Notes: generated by a model not told the origin, from the letters alone. A stretch of DNA of 64,000 nt from Trichoderma breve (GCF_028502605.1 NC_079236.1:3596001-3660000), one strand, 5' to 3'. Numbered from the stretch's first letter, positions 24,409 to 36,585 are shown. Numbers and translations are program-made.

Positions 24409-25349
24409 CGTGGCTGATAAGAATTGTTGTGGTGATGACGAAGAAAGAAAACGATGCTGGTAATGGCAAAGACGAAGGTGATGGTTAGAGTGTTAATGTT
24501 AATTTAAAAAAGTTGAAAGGCGGAGAGAAATATTCTGTCGAGAGCTCTGAAGAAGAAGGAATCTTGGGAAAAGAAAAGATATATAGACGAGCAGACAGAC
24601 GGATAGCAAGAAGGGGAGCAAGGTTGGAAAAGTATAAGGCTTGTTCAGAATCACCCACCGATAAATTTATGGGAAAGGATTTGAAGGAGAATAGAAAAAG
24701 TTTAATCCTTGACCAGAATGGCCCACTGACTGATTTGTGAAAAAAGTGACTCGAAAAATAAAATACAATAAAAGCAAACGGGGCTGTGATGAAGAGCTTT
24801 GGAGACATAGTTTGGTTGACAGCTGGCGGGAGACAAAGCAATCGAATGAGGAGGAAGGGCATCAAGATGCATCATTACTGTTCAAATATTTTGCAATTAG
24901 AGTCTTTGTTATATATTGACTTGGAGTGTAAACTTTAAGGTATTACAGTGACAAGAAGTGAATTACTGTACATGTATCCGTGTCAAAGGCTGTGATGTGG
25001 CCCCCTAATTCGCAGTACCGGGCACCGCACTTCTGTCGTTCAGGGAAAATTATCTGAAAGGCCTTTTGAACATGTGTCAAGTGTTCACAGAGACCTTTTC
25101 AGGCTGATACATTGATTGAGGAAATTTTTTTTATTAACAGTAGCGGGACATGACTGCTTTGAGCTGCAAACGCGAGCTGATGAAGACAGTTGCACCGTGC
25201 ACTCTATTATGTACCCAGCCAATGTTCAATAATACATGTATTCTTTATTTTCTTTTATCTTCCAAAATAGAACGACTAGTTTTTCTTTCATCATCAGCTG
25301 GATACATTTTCCAGCAAAGATGCTGGAAATCCGTTAGATTCCTCGACAA
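24409..25349. other. Intergenic, no gene seen
   Basis: Promoter side of the Cys-rich gene and 3' side of the permease. It is purine-rich on the plus strand. A 126-codon minus-strand frame at 24485-24865 has no domain and lies in the presumed 5' leader. Confidence 0.45.
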
Positions 25350-27925
25350 CTACGCTTCCTTATTTCCACCCGACACCTCCTCCACACTGGTAATTTCTGT
25401 AACGTTTTCACCCATTACCTGCCCACTGACAAGATTGACGCGAGGACCTGTAAAGTTCTTGCGGCCGTCAATGATCCACTGGAAGAGAGAGATGGCGATA
25501 ATGATAGCGAATGCGACGATGCAGTAGTCTATGACAAAGGGTTAGTACATGAAGTACGAAATACAGTCAGATCTGGGGTGCCACATACTCATGTTGCTAC
25601 CAGTGACAGGCAGGACTGGAGGAAAGACGAAGAGAACCGTGGTAAGCGCAATGTACGACAGTGAGATGATGTCCGCCGTCCAGCCAAACCAGCTGGGCAG
25701 GACCCATTTCCGCTCAGGCAGCTTTCGGCGTCCTTGGAGGCAGTTTACCGCGATGGGGAGGCCGTAGGAGAGATCGAGCGTGACGACAGAGGCAGAGATG
25801 ATGGCGTTGAAGGCACTGGTATGGTTAGCCGAGGAATGACTTGGAGTTTCACTGTTGTGATGATATGCTTACCTCGATGAACCTAGGAAGATGAGGCCGA
25901 AGATGATGACGACGACAGAAGTGAGGATGAGGGCATTCAGCGGGAGTCCGAGCTTGGGATGCACACGAGCGAAGAATTTGGAGGCAGGGAGGCCGCCATC
26001 GCTGGAGAAGTTAGCTATGTTTCTATTCTGATACAGCAAATGAGAAGCATACCGAGCGAAGGCGAAAATCATGCGGCTGCTCGTCGTCATGACACTAAAT
26101 GTGGCGAAAATAAGGCACACAAGTGGAAGCCTTCATTGAACAGTCAGTCTCTTGCCTTCAAACAAAGCAAAGCCACGGTCTATATGCCGCTGGGAAATAC
26201 GAACATGAGAAGGCAGATGGCACCCGCAGTGTTGCTCGTGGCGTGGATCAAAATCTGCAGCAGAGGTCCTGCGGCTGAGCTAATGACCTCGTCGATGTTG
26301 CCGGCGACGAAAAGCAAGACGATGAGGAAGATAGCGCCAGTGAAAGTGCCAATGCCGACGCAGATGACCATGATCTTGGGGCCTTCTAGGGCGGCGTTGG
26401 GGATTTCTGGTTGGATATTAGTATTTGAGTCAGTGTGCAATGGTTTTTGTGAAAGGGTATTCACCTTCAATCATGTGGGCGACGGCATCCTGGAAATAGT
26501 TAGCTACTATGATGTTGGGTTAAAGGGTTGACTATAGACATACAAAAGCAGTGACACCGAGACCTCCTTGGAGGAGCTGAGGTTGTTAGCAACTCTCTCT
26601 TCTTCATGGTTGAGTACATGTACGCACGCCAAGCAGCCAGGCAATTCCATCAGGCCCTAATCTTGTCGTTAGAATGATTATGAGTAACAGCAGGTGAAGA
26701 GAGAACCTACATCCTGTCTCGTTGATAAACTCGCGAAACACGAAATACGCCGTGTTATAATCAGGCGATGCACAGGCAAGCACCGTGATTGAAACGAGAA
26801 CGAAGCCACCGATGGACCAAATAAAGGCGCCACGGTAAAGGAGAGGTAGAAAAGAGTTGAGAAAGGCGTTGATGACGAACGAGGCGAGAGTGAAGCCGAT
26901 GTAGATGAGGAACTGGTGCCAGCGCTGGGGCTCGTAGTCCTAGAAGGGGTGTAAGCATACTCTGTCGTAGGATGAAAGGGAGGGGGAGAATGTGTACAGA
27001 ATGTGTGGCGGAGATGATGCCAAGAATAAGCTGGCTGGATAATAAAGCGTTTGTGGCGACGAGAGCGACCTGGATGCATGTTGTTAGAGATTGATGTTGT
27101 TGATAGTTGGATGGTGATTATACCCAGCCGGCGACGTTGACCCAACCCGTTACCCATGACAGGACTGGCACCCATTTGGGCCAAGAGACTATATACTGTT
27201 AGAAGGGATGGATGGTATAAACCAAGCGCGAAGGAGCCATACTTGCTGTTGCATGTCAGTTAGCATTTGATCTTCATCAGGTCTAAGGACAAGACATTCT
27301 TACCTGCAACCCAGTGGTACTGTCCACCGGCACTATATTGTCACCGCCATTAATACAACGCATCCAAGCATGTGATTCTTGATCTATCCAGAGACTTACG
27401 TTGGGTAAGCCGACAGGAACTCGGCTAGAGACGCGGCGATGCAAAGGTTACATATGCCTGCCGTGACCAGGCCTGTTACATTGCAACACACACATGCATG
27501 TTAGCCAAGACAAGGTAATACGGGACTAGGGGATGCATGTGAAAACGCTTGTGCGAGCGCATCTGCATAAGGAATTGGTAACTGACCCCAGACAACTCCG
27601 GTACTACCTCCGGAGGTTAAGCTGAGGGAAAGACTTGCAGAGAGGGCGGTCCATGACTGAGGAGAAGAAGGTTAGTCTTGCGTGAATCCTTTCTTTTTCT
27701 GGCAGCTTTCTTGTAATATGCAGCATATACTTACATTTAATACTGCGAATGCTAGTCCCAGCATCGATCTAAATACGTGTGAGCTGAGTTGATCGTCTTT
27801 TTGTCACAGCCTTGGCTTGGCTTGGCCTACAAAGTGGAAAAGTTGCGATTCAGCTCGGGCTGGTGGCCCATGGCCGCCAGCTGAGCGTCATCGCTATTCT
27901 CGTGTTTTGTATATTCTTCGCTCAT
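25350..27925 (-). CDS. GABA/amino-acid permease of the APC superfamily (UGA4-like), 16 exons
   Basis: Sixteen exons are inferred: 27925-27831, 27768-27735, 27656-27587, 27472-27400, 27332-27304, 27188-27124, 27069-26998, 26939-26711, 26656-26628, 26576-26544, 26489-26465, 26406-26205, 26130-26053, 26001-25873, 25815-25589 and 25528-25350. Every junction keeps the frame and the product is 522 residues. It begins MSEEYTKHENSDD and has the family motifs FSTLSMLGLAFAVLN, GGQYHWVA, YVF-type helices, HMIEEIPNAALEGPK and DGGLPASKFFA. About 12 membrane helices are expected. It imports amino compounds such as GABA, choline-like molecules or amino acids by proton symport at the plasma or vacuolar membrane. 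The exon count is high for a fungal gene, with exons as short as 25-34 nt. The exon 5/6 junction is the least certain. It is divergent from the amine oxidase gene. Confidence 0.9.
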
Positions 27926-28159
27926 TGTGCAAGGCTGTGGTGGATGTCTCTCATCCGGTAAGGTTATTTGGAGATGACGATGCGACACACAGCATCTGCA
28001 TCGGGGAGTTGGTGGGAAGGGAGAAAAAGAAGCAGCCAGTAAGCGTGTGAAAAAGGGAACTTGTTATTTTATTATTACAAAGGCGTAGAATGACCTGATG
28101 AGATACGCAGTGCTACCTTGCATCGGCCAACTCGAACCACGCCGTCATCGTAAACTGGG

Positions 28160-28357
28160 TCACATTTCATTGTCTTTGAGCGAGTCAAGCACGGGATACG
28201 ATATCTGGTTTCTTGGATCGGCATGGGGGTGAGCACCGAACTCGGCGTGCGGAGGAGCCTTAGCAGCCTCGGGTTCTGTTACTAGTACCGGGAGAGGCAA
28301 TAAGTTAGAGAGACGCGCAGATAGACGGTCAAGGGGGAGATTCAATGGAAGCAGCAT
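28160..28357 (-). CDS. Possible small protein or terminal exon (uncertain)
   Basis: A 65-codon frame ends in AAKAPPHAEFGAHPHADPRN and a short acidic tail before TGA. The composition of the last ~40 residues looks like real coding sequence. It is preceded by a CTAAC...TAG arrangement that could be a 3' splice site, so it may be the last exon of a gene whose first exon I could not find. No family recognised. It lies inside the divergent promoter region and may be a chance frame. Confidence 0.2.
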   Translation of the reverse strand: MLLPLNLPLDRLSARLSNLLPLPVLVTEPEAAKAPPHAEFGAHPHADPRNQISYPVLDSLKDNEM

Positions 28358-29187
28358 GTGCCATTGGAGGAGCTAATTGATAAACGGCAATCTCGCATGA
28401 GGCTGGGTATCCATAAGATAATAACGGTAACTACAGTATCAGCTAACAGCCTGTGAGACCCATGTAAGCCGTTTAACACAAAAGGCGTGGAGACGCTTTT
28501 GGAGCCTCCCCGCTCACACAAGATGCGGGGAAGTCGATAAGCTGGCTCGAATAGGCTAGTTAATGGCAATAAAGATGAAAGATGAAACGGAGAGCGCCGA
28601 TGTTGGCTTTGGTTGATTGCCGGTTCTTCCTTAGTTGGGGTGGGTTTATATGGCTAGGCTTGTTTATTTGTCTTGAAAGGGCGCGAGAGGAGAGCCAAGT
28701 TTCCAGCCTTCCCAGCCTCGGCTCTCAGATTATGGCCTTTTTAGGTATCATGTCGCCGGATCTATATCAGGCTCTCCAGCCTTCTCAATGAACTGGCGAT
28801 ATGGGCACTAGAGCAATCAATTAGATAAGGGCGGGTAAGATCAAGTGGAAACGTAAGTGGTTCTATATAGATACGAGCGGGTACTCCGATGTGCACGAGA
28901 CTCCACGCCTTGTTCGGCGATGTTGCATTGACAGGCCAGATGGAGAAGGCGATCGCTGAGTTCTTCAATGGTGCCGCGGCCCTCCGGCACGAGGTGGTGG
29001 ATATTGCCTCGTTTTGTATTCAGCTGCTCACATGTTTGTTGATGAGTATGCAATGATGCTCATTTCGTCTATGCAGAAACCATGCTAGACGTGCATAAAT
29101 GCGGGATCGTTATTCAATTATTGACTTGATTGTATGCCGTGAGGAGTAGATACGAGGTGGGAGAACTATTAGGAGACGATGGTTAGT

Positions 29188-29196
29188 CTATATAAG
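29188..29196 (+). promoter_or_regulatory. TATA box of the amine oxidase gene
   Basis: CTATATAAG lies 62-70 bp upstream of the ATG at 29258, a usual spacing for a fungal gene with a short leader. Confidence 0.55.
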
Positions 29197-29257
29197 TGCG
29201 ACCTCGAACATGTCGTAGATCTTGAGGTGTTATTTAGAAACTTCGGAATATATAACA

Positions 29258-31271
29258 ATGGCACCAAATAACTTTAAAATCGGTGTGGTTGCAGTGCTTG
29301 CGGGATGCATCCCGTCTGTTACTGCCGCACCAGTCGGCAGCAATAATGATCAGACATGTAGAAAGACGTCTGTGGCAATATTGTGAGTATCCTTGAGACT
29401 CAATGAGTTGAATGTCAGATTCTAGGAGAGTGTCGCTTACATGTTTGCAGAGGTGCAGGAATGGCAGGCATCACCGCTGCTGTAAGTCTTATCATTAGCT
29501 ACCACGCTCTACAGAACTAACTATCTATGAAGCAAGCCCTACATAATGCCTCGGTGTCGGATTTTGTCATTATTGAGTACAATGATCGAATTGGTGGACG
29601 GGCGTGGCATGGCGACTTTGGCAAAAAGTCAGATGGGAGCCCGTATGTCATCGAATATGGATGTAATTGGGTATGTGTTATTTCGAAACATGTTCTTTGT
29701 TGATGAGACCAAGTGCTGATTGAATGTTTAGATACAAGGTCTAGGAAATCCTGGAGGCCCTGGTAAGTGGCTCGTGATCCATATCTCTACAACACAATGA
29801 ATCGCTAACAATATATAGAGAATCCCGTGTATACACTAGTAAGTGATGCTATCAAACTGGTCCTGAAGTAATATGTATTTGTTTGGAACTTGTCTCGCTA
29901 ACATCACATGTTGGCCAAAAAATACCATCTCGCCAATACCTATTCGGATTATGACTCCATCTTGACTTATGATGATACTGGCTTCACAGACTTTTCTGGT
30001 CTCATCGATGAATATGAAACTGCATATGACAAAGCTGCCGCTAAGGCTGGCCGTTTGCTTGTCCAGAATTTGCAGGATCAGACCATGCGTGCTGGCTTAT
30101 CCACTGCGGGATGGAATCCCAAGCATGGCGATATGAAGAGACAAGCCGCTGAGTGGTGGAACTGGGGTGAGTTTCCAAAATGAGTAGCAACAATCTTGTT
30201 ATTGCACATAGAAACGGGAGATACTGGTTTATGGTATATACGTATGCTGACAATGTTCCAGATTGGGAGGCTGCTTTCCCACCCGAAGAGTCATCCTTCA
30301 TCTTTGGTGTCGCAGGCAGCAACCTCACCTTTAACCAGTTCAGTGATGCCAACAACTTTGTCATTGACCCACGCGGTTACAGTGCCATCATTGACGGTGA
30401 AGCTTCAACATTTCTCACCAAGAGCGATACTCGCCTGCTCCTCAATACTCGTATCACAAACATCACTTACTCCGACCACGGCGTCACAGTGTACAATCAC
30501 GACGGTAGCTGCGTATCTGCGGACTACGCCATTTCGACCTTTTCACTGGGCGTGCTTCAGAGCAATGCGATTGGCTTCTCGCCACAACTGCCGGGGTGGA
30601 AGCAAGATGCAATCCAGAATTTCGCCATGGGCACTTATACCAAGGTCTTTTTGCAGTTTAATGAGACTTTCTGGCCTGAGGATACGCAGTACTTTTTGTA
30701 TGCTTCGCCTACTACGCGGGGCTATTATCCTGTTTGGCAGTCCCTCTCGACCGAAGGCTTCATGCCGGGCTCCAACATTATTTTTGCAACCGTCATTGGT
30801 GATGAGTCTTACCGTATCGAGCAGCAGACGGATGAAGAGACCAAAGCAGAGGCCATGGAGGTTCTTCGCCAGATGTTCCCCAATGTTACTATCCCGGAAC
30901 CCATTGCGTTCACGTATCCCCGTTGGGCCTCTGAGCCGTGGTCTTTCGGAAGCTACTCAAATTGGCCAGCAGGTACTTCATTACTAGCTCACCAGAATCT
31001 GCGGGCTAATACCGGACGACTGTGGTTTGCTGGTGAGGCTACCAGTGCCGAGTATTTTGGGTTTCTTCATGGAGCTTGGTTTGAAGGTCGTGAGGCAGGT
31101 GCACAAGTTGCGGCACTGTTGCAAGGCAGACCATGTGTGCAATATGGAAATGATAGGCTTTGCGGAGAGAGGAAACATTATGACCCGTTGACGGGGACGT
31201 CGCCCTTGAGTCAGTATACTTTGTTGAACGGATGGGCTGTGAGTAGTCTCTATGAGAGTGGAGATGATTGA
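29258..31271 (+). CDS. Secreted flavin-containing amine/polyamine oxidase
   Basis: Seven exons are inferred: 29258-29382, 29451-29481, 29533-29670, 29732-29762, 29819-29838, 29914-30166 and 30262-31271, giving 535 residues. A signal peptide (FKIGVVAVLAGCIPSVTAAP) leads into the FAD dinucleotide motif ILGAGMAGITAAQ and the RIGGRAWH segment. The C-terminal FAD-binding GRLWFAGEATSAEYFGFLHG is intact. Such enzymes oxidise polyamines or other amines, releasing H2O2 and ammonia or aminoaldehyde; here the protein should be extracellular. One oddity: exon 6 must start at GCC (29914) to match the family, but the intron before it ends in TG instead of AG. Either a non-canonical acceptor is used or this allele is mis-spliced. 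All other junctions are canonical. Confidence 0.88.
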
Positions 31272-33240
31272 GCTTGGCGAGGCTCGCGTTGATACATGAG
31301 AGCGAGGCTTTGTATAACAGTAACATCACAAATATTTTAATTGATTGCGGTCATCTATTGGAATTGGTAATACGATGAGTGGTAAATGTGCTTATCTGCT
31401 TGACAATGGTGTTTATGGAAGTAATTGGACGTGTGATATGTATTGGTAAAGCGAGTATGTGTGCTTTAACTATTTATTGGATCATGTTACTGTCCGCCCC
31501 CAACTTCAGTAAGGCTTTAATGCATCAATTACGTCAATTGGCACTGAGTTGGCAGTTTATACTGTGGCATTGAGTTCAATGGCCTTTTCTAGACGTTCGT
31601 ATAGACTGTTACACAAGCTCTCAATCTAAGAACCTCCGAGTCACAACAACCTAATGATTGAACACAGCGCCAGGTCGTACGAGGGACTTGACTAGCCTGG
31701 ATGCGCGTTCCCGGCCCGTGGAACGCAGTAGTTAATATATAGTCAATGTAATAAGTTTCCACGGCATGACTGCACGTAAATGTTGAATATACGAAGGAGC
31801 ACGGCAGAGTGAGCATCAAATGGGTGCAGCCGACCTCTTGGTCCAAATCTTTGATCCCAATTGACAGACAACCTGCATACTCCCACGAGGGATATATTAC
31901 CAAAGCAAGGGTAGCAGAGCCTTGTTCCAAAGGCGAGGTGATTATATCCTGCGTCGCACAAGAAGGACGTGCATCTTCATGCAAAGTAAGCAGAGGCTTG
32001 AGAGGCTTCAGAGCACTCCTCCGGCTGCAGTCTATACATAGGTAGATACAGACCGCCTTTACTAAAACACGAGTACTCTGAAGTCAAGCAAACAATCCCG
32101 CCAAGACGGTTGGCTGCACGAAGGAATATGGGGAAAGTGAGCTGCCGATCCAAATTAATCTACGGAGTATGTAGCCGGTAAACAAATGGCTGCGACAAGA
32201 GCTGTCAATTGAACAGCCCATACGAACAGTCAGAACAAGTCATCGCAGATTGTGATCGGAGATGGGGGCCAGTATTAATAGCCTCTCAGAACCAATCTTG
32301 AACAAAACCCACCGGTCCACCCGGAGAGAATTATTTGTTTTCCCTCCGCCGATCCAAAAGTCCTTGCCCTCCAACAAAGGCAATTCCGCCGGCAGGCATT
32401 TTCCCATACTGCATTCACACAGAATGGCGGCTCACTCACTAACAAAAGCCTCCGGCATGGGCCGACCCCCTGGCTAGCCTCATGCCCTATCGGGAAGGTC
32501 GCCTAAAAGTGGCAAAGGGCAGATAGAGTTGGCGAGCGGCGACACGGGGATCTTTTGAATTGGATTCACGGAGACCGGCAGCTAATGCAATGGACCAGGG
32601 GTATTTTGCTGGCATGCTGGAGAAATGGCAAAAGTCCACAGCATTTTGTTTGTCTAGGAAGGGCTCTTTGTTCCGCCGGATAGGTTGATGCGGGCTTACT
32701 TGGGCTTTAGGCAGGACGGGCCTATTCCTCGTAGAGCTTTTTGCTGGGTTTTGCTCAAGGATCCTTTGTTTTCTGGGGCTGTGAAAAAGAACTTCTTTCG
32801 CAATCTGACCAATCCGATTTCGCCAACATTCTGCAAAAGGCTGATCGGTGATGCCAAGTTTGATGAATGAGCGGGAGATGGGATGCCGGCATTGTCTCCT
32901 CTCGGCAGGAAGCCGAAGCAGAACTCTTTGTTATTGGTGACAAAAACCTGGCGGGCCAAAAAAGGCGTCAGGTCAGGGATCCGTACCTGTCGTGCCGCCT
33001 AGGAACAGGGTCCATGATGCGGAACTTTTTACCTTTTGACAAGAATAGCTAGGCGGGCACTTGTGTGATGTTACCTTGCGAATACAATAGTTCTTCAAGG
33101 ATCTGTGGGGAACAGCCGGAATTAGAGAATTGAACAGAGGGGAGAAGGGGTATATAAGTCGCGTCCTTTCGACGTCTGCTTTCTTGAGAGGAGAGGGAGA
33201 GTTTGAGTCCAAGGTGCCCTCTTAGACCAAATCCGTCAAG
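31272..33240. other. Intergenic, no gene seen
   Basis: About 2 kb between two plus-strand genes for secreted enzymes. No domain-bearing frame or tRNA was found. The right end is the promoter of the S28 peptidase. Confidence 0.5.
33151..33158 (+). promoter_or_regulatory. TATA box of the S28 peptidase gene
   Basis: TATATAAG lies 83-90 bp upstream of the ATG at 33241 and is followed by a pyrimidine- then purine-rich leader. It suggests a strongly expressed, regulated promoter, as is common for fungal secreted peptidases. Confidence 0.6.
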
Positions 33241-35005
33241 ATGAGGTCCTCCACTTCCATCGTCGAGCTTCTTATGCTCGCGGGAACTGCTTCCGCCCTC
33301 GTGAACCTGGAGATGCGACCTCGCAAGCCCGAAGTCCCGGCCATCAAGTCCTTCACCCAGGCTGACGCCACTGGGCCTCAGCACGCCTTCTTTGAGCAGC
33401 TCATTGACCATGACCACCCTGAGCTGGGCACCTTTCAGCAGAGATATGCGTGGAACGGCGAGTTCTACAAGCCTGGAGGCCCCGTTATCCTGATGGGACC
33501 TAATGAGAGCGCTCTGGATGGCTATGAGAGATACACGACCAACGTGACTCTTCCAGGTGTCGCTGCTCAGGAACTCGGTGCCGGTGCCTTGATCATTGAG
33601 CACCGCTACTGGGGACAAAGCTCACCTTATGACACCCTCTCCACTGAGAACATGCAGTACCTCACTCTGGAGCAGTCGGTCAAGGATCTCGTCTACTTTG
33701 CCGAAAACGTCGTCCTTCCATTCGACCAGAACCGAACCAGCACCCCCGAAAAGGCTCCCTGGGTCCTCGTTGGCTGCTCTTACAGCGGTGCCCTCACTGC
33801 CTGGGTGCAGGATCTCGCTCCCGGAACCTTTTGGGCTTACTCATGCTCCAGCCCCGTCGTCGAGGCCGTCGGCGAGCTGTGGCGGTACTTTGAGCAGGTC
33901 AAGCTGGCGATGCCCAAGAACTGCTCTTCGGACTATGCCCAGGTTATCCAGCACGTCGACCAGGTGCTTCAGGGACACAGCGAGAAGGCCAAGCATGACT
34001 TGAAGACTCAGTTTGGATTGGCTGATCTCGAGGATGCTGACTTTGGAGCTGCCTTGAACAACGGATTGTATACCTGGCAGAGCGTGCTGTTCTCTGATGC
34101 CGTCAACCCGCTGCTTGAGATGTGCGACTATGTCGAGGTGAGTAAAATAGACTTAGATTGTCTGAAGTACATTTTTACTGATAGTTTGACAACAGAACCA
34201 ATGGCCTGGCAGCACTAGCCCTGTTCCCGGAGCCAGGGGAGTTGGTCTGACCAAGGCTTTGGCTGGATACTCCAAGTGGTTCACCACTCAGAGCTTGCCC
34301 GGATGTGAGTTGTAACCCTCTGAGAATCTTTTCGGATGAGATCTGACAATTGAGTAGCTTGTGCCGGTTATGGATACTGGTCCAACCCCAACGACACCTC
34401 TTGCTACAACACATACAACGCATCGAGCCCCCTGTTCACCGATCTCACTGTTGAGAACAGCGCCAACCGTCAATGGAACTGGTTCCTCTGCAACGAGCCG
34501 TAAGTCTAGAAGCTAGTCACACATTGTAAAGAGAGCATATCATATTAACACCATCAACAGCTTCAAGTGGTGGCAGGTCCGCGGCCAGGGCAACCTCGTC
34601 TCCCGCACCGTCAACGAGCCCTACTTTGAGCGCCAATGCGAGCTCTTCTTCCCCCGCGAGGGCAAATACACCTACGGCATCGCAAAGGGCGCCACCACCG
34701 ACAAGGTCAACCACGTCACCGGCGGATGGTTCAACGTCAACACTCACCGTCTGCAGTGGACCGCTGGAGAGTTCGATCCCTGGAGGCCCGCGACGGTCAT
34801 GGCTACGAACCGTCCCGGTGGCCCGCTGCCTTCGACGCCTCAGCATCCTGTGCATATCGTTCCTGGAGCGGCGCACTGCGGAGACTTGCTGGTGAGGAAC
34901 GCGGCTGCGAATGAGGGTGTGAAGAAGGTGTTTGATGCTGAGGTTGCGAACATTGTGGCGTGGGCGAAGGAGTTTTATACGGAGAAGGGCAAGCCGCATT
35001 ATTAA
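33241..35005 (+). CDS. Secreted serine peptidase, family S28 (prolyl carboxypeptidase-like)
   Basis: Four exons (33241-34137, 34196-34304, 34358-34499, 34561-35005) encode 530 residues, with all introns GT-AG and in phase. An N-terminal signal peptide ends around ASALVN. Family features in order: FEQLIDHDHPELGTFQQRY, GGPVILMGPNE, the EHRYWGQSSPY block, the nucleophile elbow GCSYSGAL with catalytic Ser, then Asp in AGEFDPWRPA and His in PGAAHCGDL. S28 enzymes release residues after proline from peptides; fungal members are exported and often acid-active. Several N-glycosylation sequons are present. It lies in a run with the secreted amine oxidase, both on the plus strand. Confidence 0.95.
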
Positions 35006-35209
35006 ACGACGTATATGATGGGCGTTGGGGAAAGGATCTTGAGGGCTTTGGATAAAACCTCAGATATATATTGATAATGATTACCCAATGAATGAATTGA
35101 TGTAAATTCACAGTGCAGTGTCTATTCATATGTACATGCCGCGTCTAATATCAGCAAACGCCACGGCTAGGATCCAAGTTCTATACAAAGATGTGCACTC
35201 ATCTCAGCA

Positions 35210-36221
35210 TCACCAAACACCTGGAATAACAGCCCACTTCTTGCCAATCTTCTCCTCTCCAAACCTTTCAATGTACCATTTCTTCCCGTTGACCGCCCTC
35301 GGCAGCATCGAGAAAATCTCATTCACGAGAAACGCCCTCGCTGGAGCACATCCCCAACCAGTAGCCATGTAAAACCCAAGCCACTCAACCCACTCAGAGA
35401 AATAATGCGGATACAGCATGTACCGAAACAGTCCCGCCTGCGGAATCTGGTAGTGCTTTTCCACGCCGGCCGCGTTGTTGCCGCTCTTGTCGCCGGCCTG
35501 CTTTCGGAGGCGTTCCTGACGTTTTTGCTCGCGACGACGGATCTCGCGCAGCTCCTCGTCGTGGAAGAAGTTTGATGAGAGGCCGAGATAGAAGATGCCG
35601 ATGCCGATGATGAACTGCGGGATGGATGATACCGAGGACCAGGCTTCGGCGGTGGTTGGGCCGTAGGCGGAGAGCCAGGAGGAGATGCACAGGGCATTGC
35701 ATAGCTGGAAGCCTATGGCGAGGGCCCAGACGCCGACGTGGATGGGGGACATGGATGGCTGGATGAGGGGGAAGAGGACAGCCCGGTAAGAGTAGTGGAT
35801 GACCTGGAGTTTGGGTGTTAGTAGTTATTTATCTCCCTTGGAGAAGCAGTGGGAGAACATACGAATAGTCCACCGAGGACGCGGTTCTGCCACGGCAAGT
35901 CATCGATTCCGGCCTTCTGCGGCAACGTGTTCATAACGTAGAGCAGCGTCAAGAATCCGGGACACTCCATCGTCATCCAGGCCACTCGACCGGGGAGGTT
36001 GAATACGCTGCTCACAGACGTCTTGCCCATGCCGTACCATTTGATGATCCATTGCATCGATCCAATCTGTCATTTCCTCTAACATTAGTATGTGAATCCC
36101 TATTCTCATCGTTCAGGTACTGAGAAGTGAGACTTACAATGGGATATCCAATCTGCCAGCAACGCAGCAGAAGCTCGTAATTCTCCCGTGAGGGCGGAAA
36201 CAAGCCCTCAATCAGCGACAT
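35210..36221 (-). CDS. 3-oxo-5-alpha-steroid 4-dehydrogenase family membrane protein
   Basis: Three exons (36221-36138, 36066-35863, 35803-35210) give 293 residues. Several hydrophobic helices cover most of the length (for example around LTLLYVMNTLP and GVWALAIGFQLCNALCIS). The C-terminal domain is typical of the steroid 5-alpha-reductase / methyltransferase-like superfamily: HYQIPQAGLFRYMLYPHYF, EWVEWLGFYMATGWGCAPA, and an ending FGEEKIGKKWAVIPGVW close to the usual KxRKALIPFIY-type end. These are ER-membrane, NADPH-dependent reductases of enone lipids. A charged insert (ELREIRRREQKRQERLRKQA) lies in a cytosolic loop. Substrate unknown. It is convergent with the S28 gene, about 200 bp between stops. 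Confidence 0.85.
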
Positions 36222-36489
36222 GGCGAATCTCGTTGAGACAAACTCCGAATAATAATGGCAATAGTAATCATGTAAAAACGAATATCAAATCATGAATCTC
36301 ACAAAAAGAGATGCCTTACTAGCGAATCGAATCGTAAACTAAAAAGCCACAATCTGAGTGGCTGCAGCTCAATGATGTCAACAATCAACAGTGACGAGAC
36401 AGCTGCCGATTCTGCCGCCCACCACCACCTTCCTAATGCTGTTGATATACTCATATAAGCTGCAATAAAAGTAGCCCCGATAACTGCAT

Positions 36490-36585
36490 GGTGTGCTGGC
36501 GCAATGGTAGCGCGTAGTCCTCCTATTGCTACCCGCAACAGGGAGATCCAGACTAAGGCTCAGGGTTCGAGTCCCTGGTACATCG
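36490..36585 (+). tRNA. tRNA-Arg (anticodon CCT) with a 24-nt intron
   Basis: The acceptor stem GGTGTGC pairs with GTACATC (two G-U pairs). The D arm is GCGC/GCGC around AATGGTA. The anticodon stem TAGTC/GACTA holds the loop CT-CCT-A...A, with CCT at 36522-36524. The intron 36526-36549 starts one base 3' of the anticodon, the standard eukaryotic position. The variable loop is AGGCT. The T arm CAGGG/CCCTG has loop TTCGAGT (B-box). The discriminator base is G. It decodes AGG. A pyrimidine-poor, T-rich stretch follows within 25 bp and can terminate Pol III. Confidence 0.92.

Larger units (their letters stand above)
27926..29257. other. Divergent promoter region between permease and amine oxidase genes
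   Basis: About 1.3 kb shared upstream region. It contains a TATA box for the oxidase at 29188 and a GATAAG element near 28824, the type bound by nitrogen GATA factors. One small minus-strand frame is listed separately. Confidence 0.5.

Noticed and set aside
24485..24865. Minus-strand frame of 126 codons
   Set aside because: Hydrophobic Phe/Ser-rich product caused by a purine-rich plus strand; lies in the presumed leader of the 23770-24408 gene.
28081..28200. Possible minus-strand tRNA from a GGTTCGAGTT string
   Set aside because: The B-box lacks its final CC, and no A-box or acceptor stem pairs.
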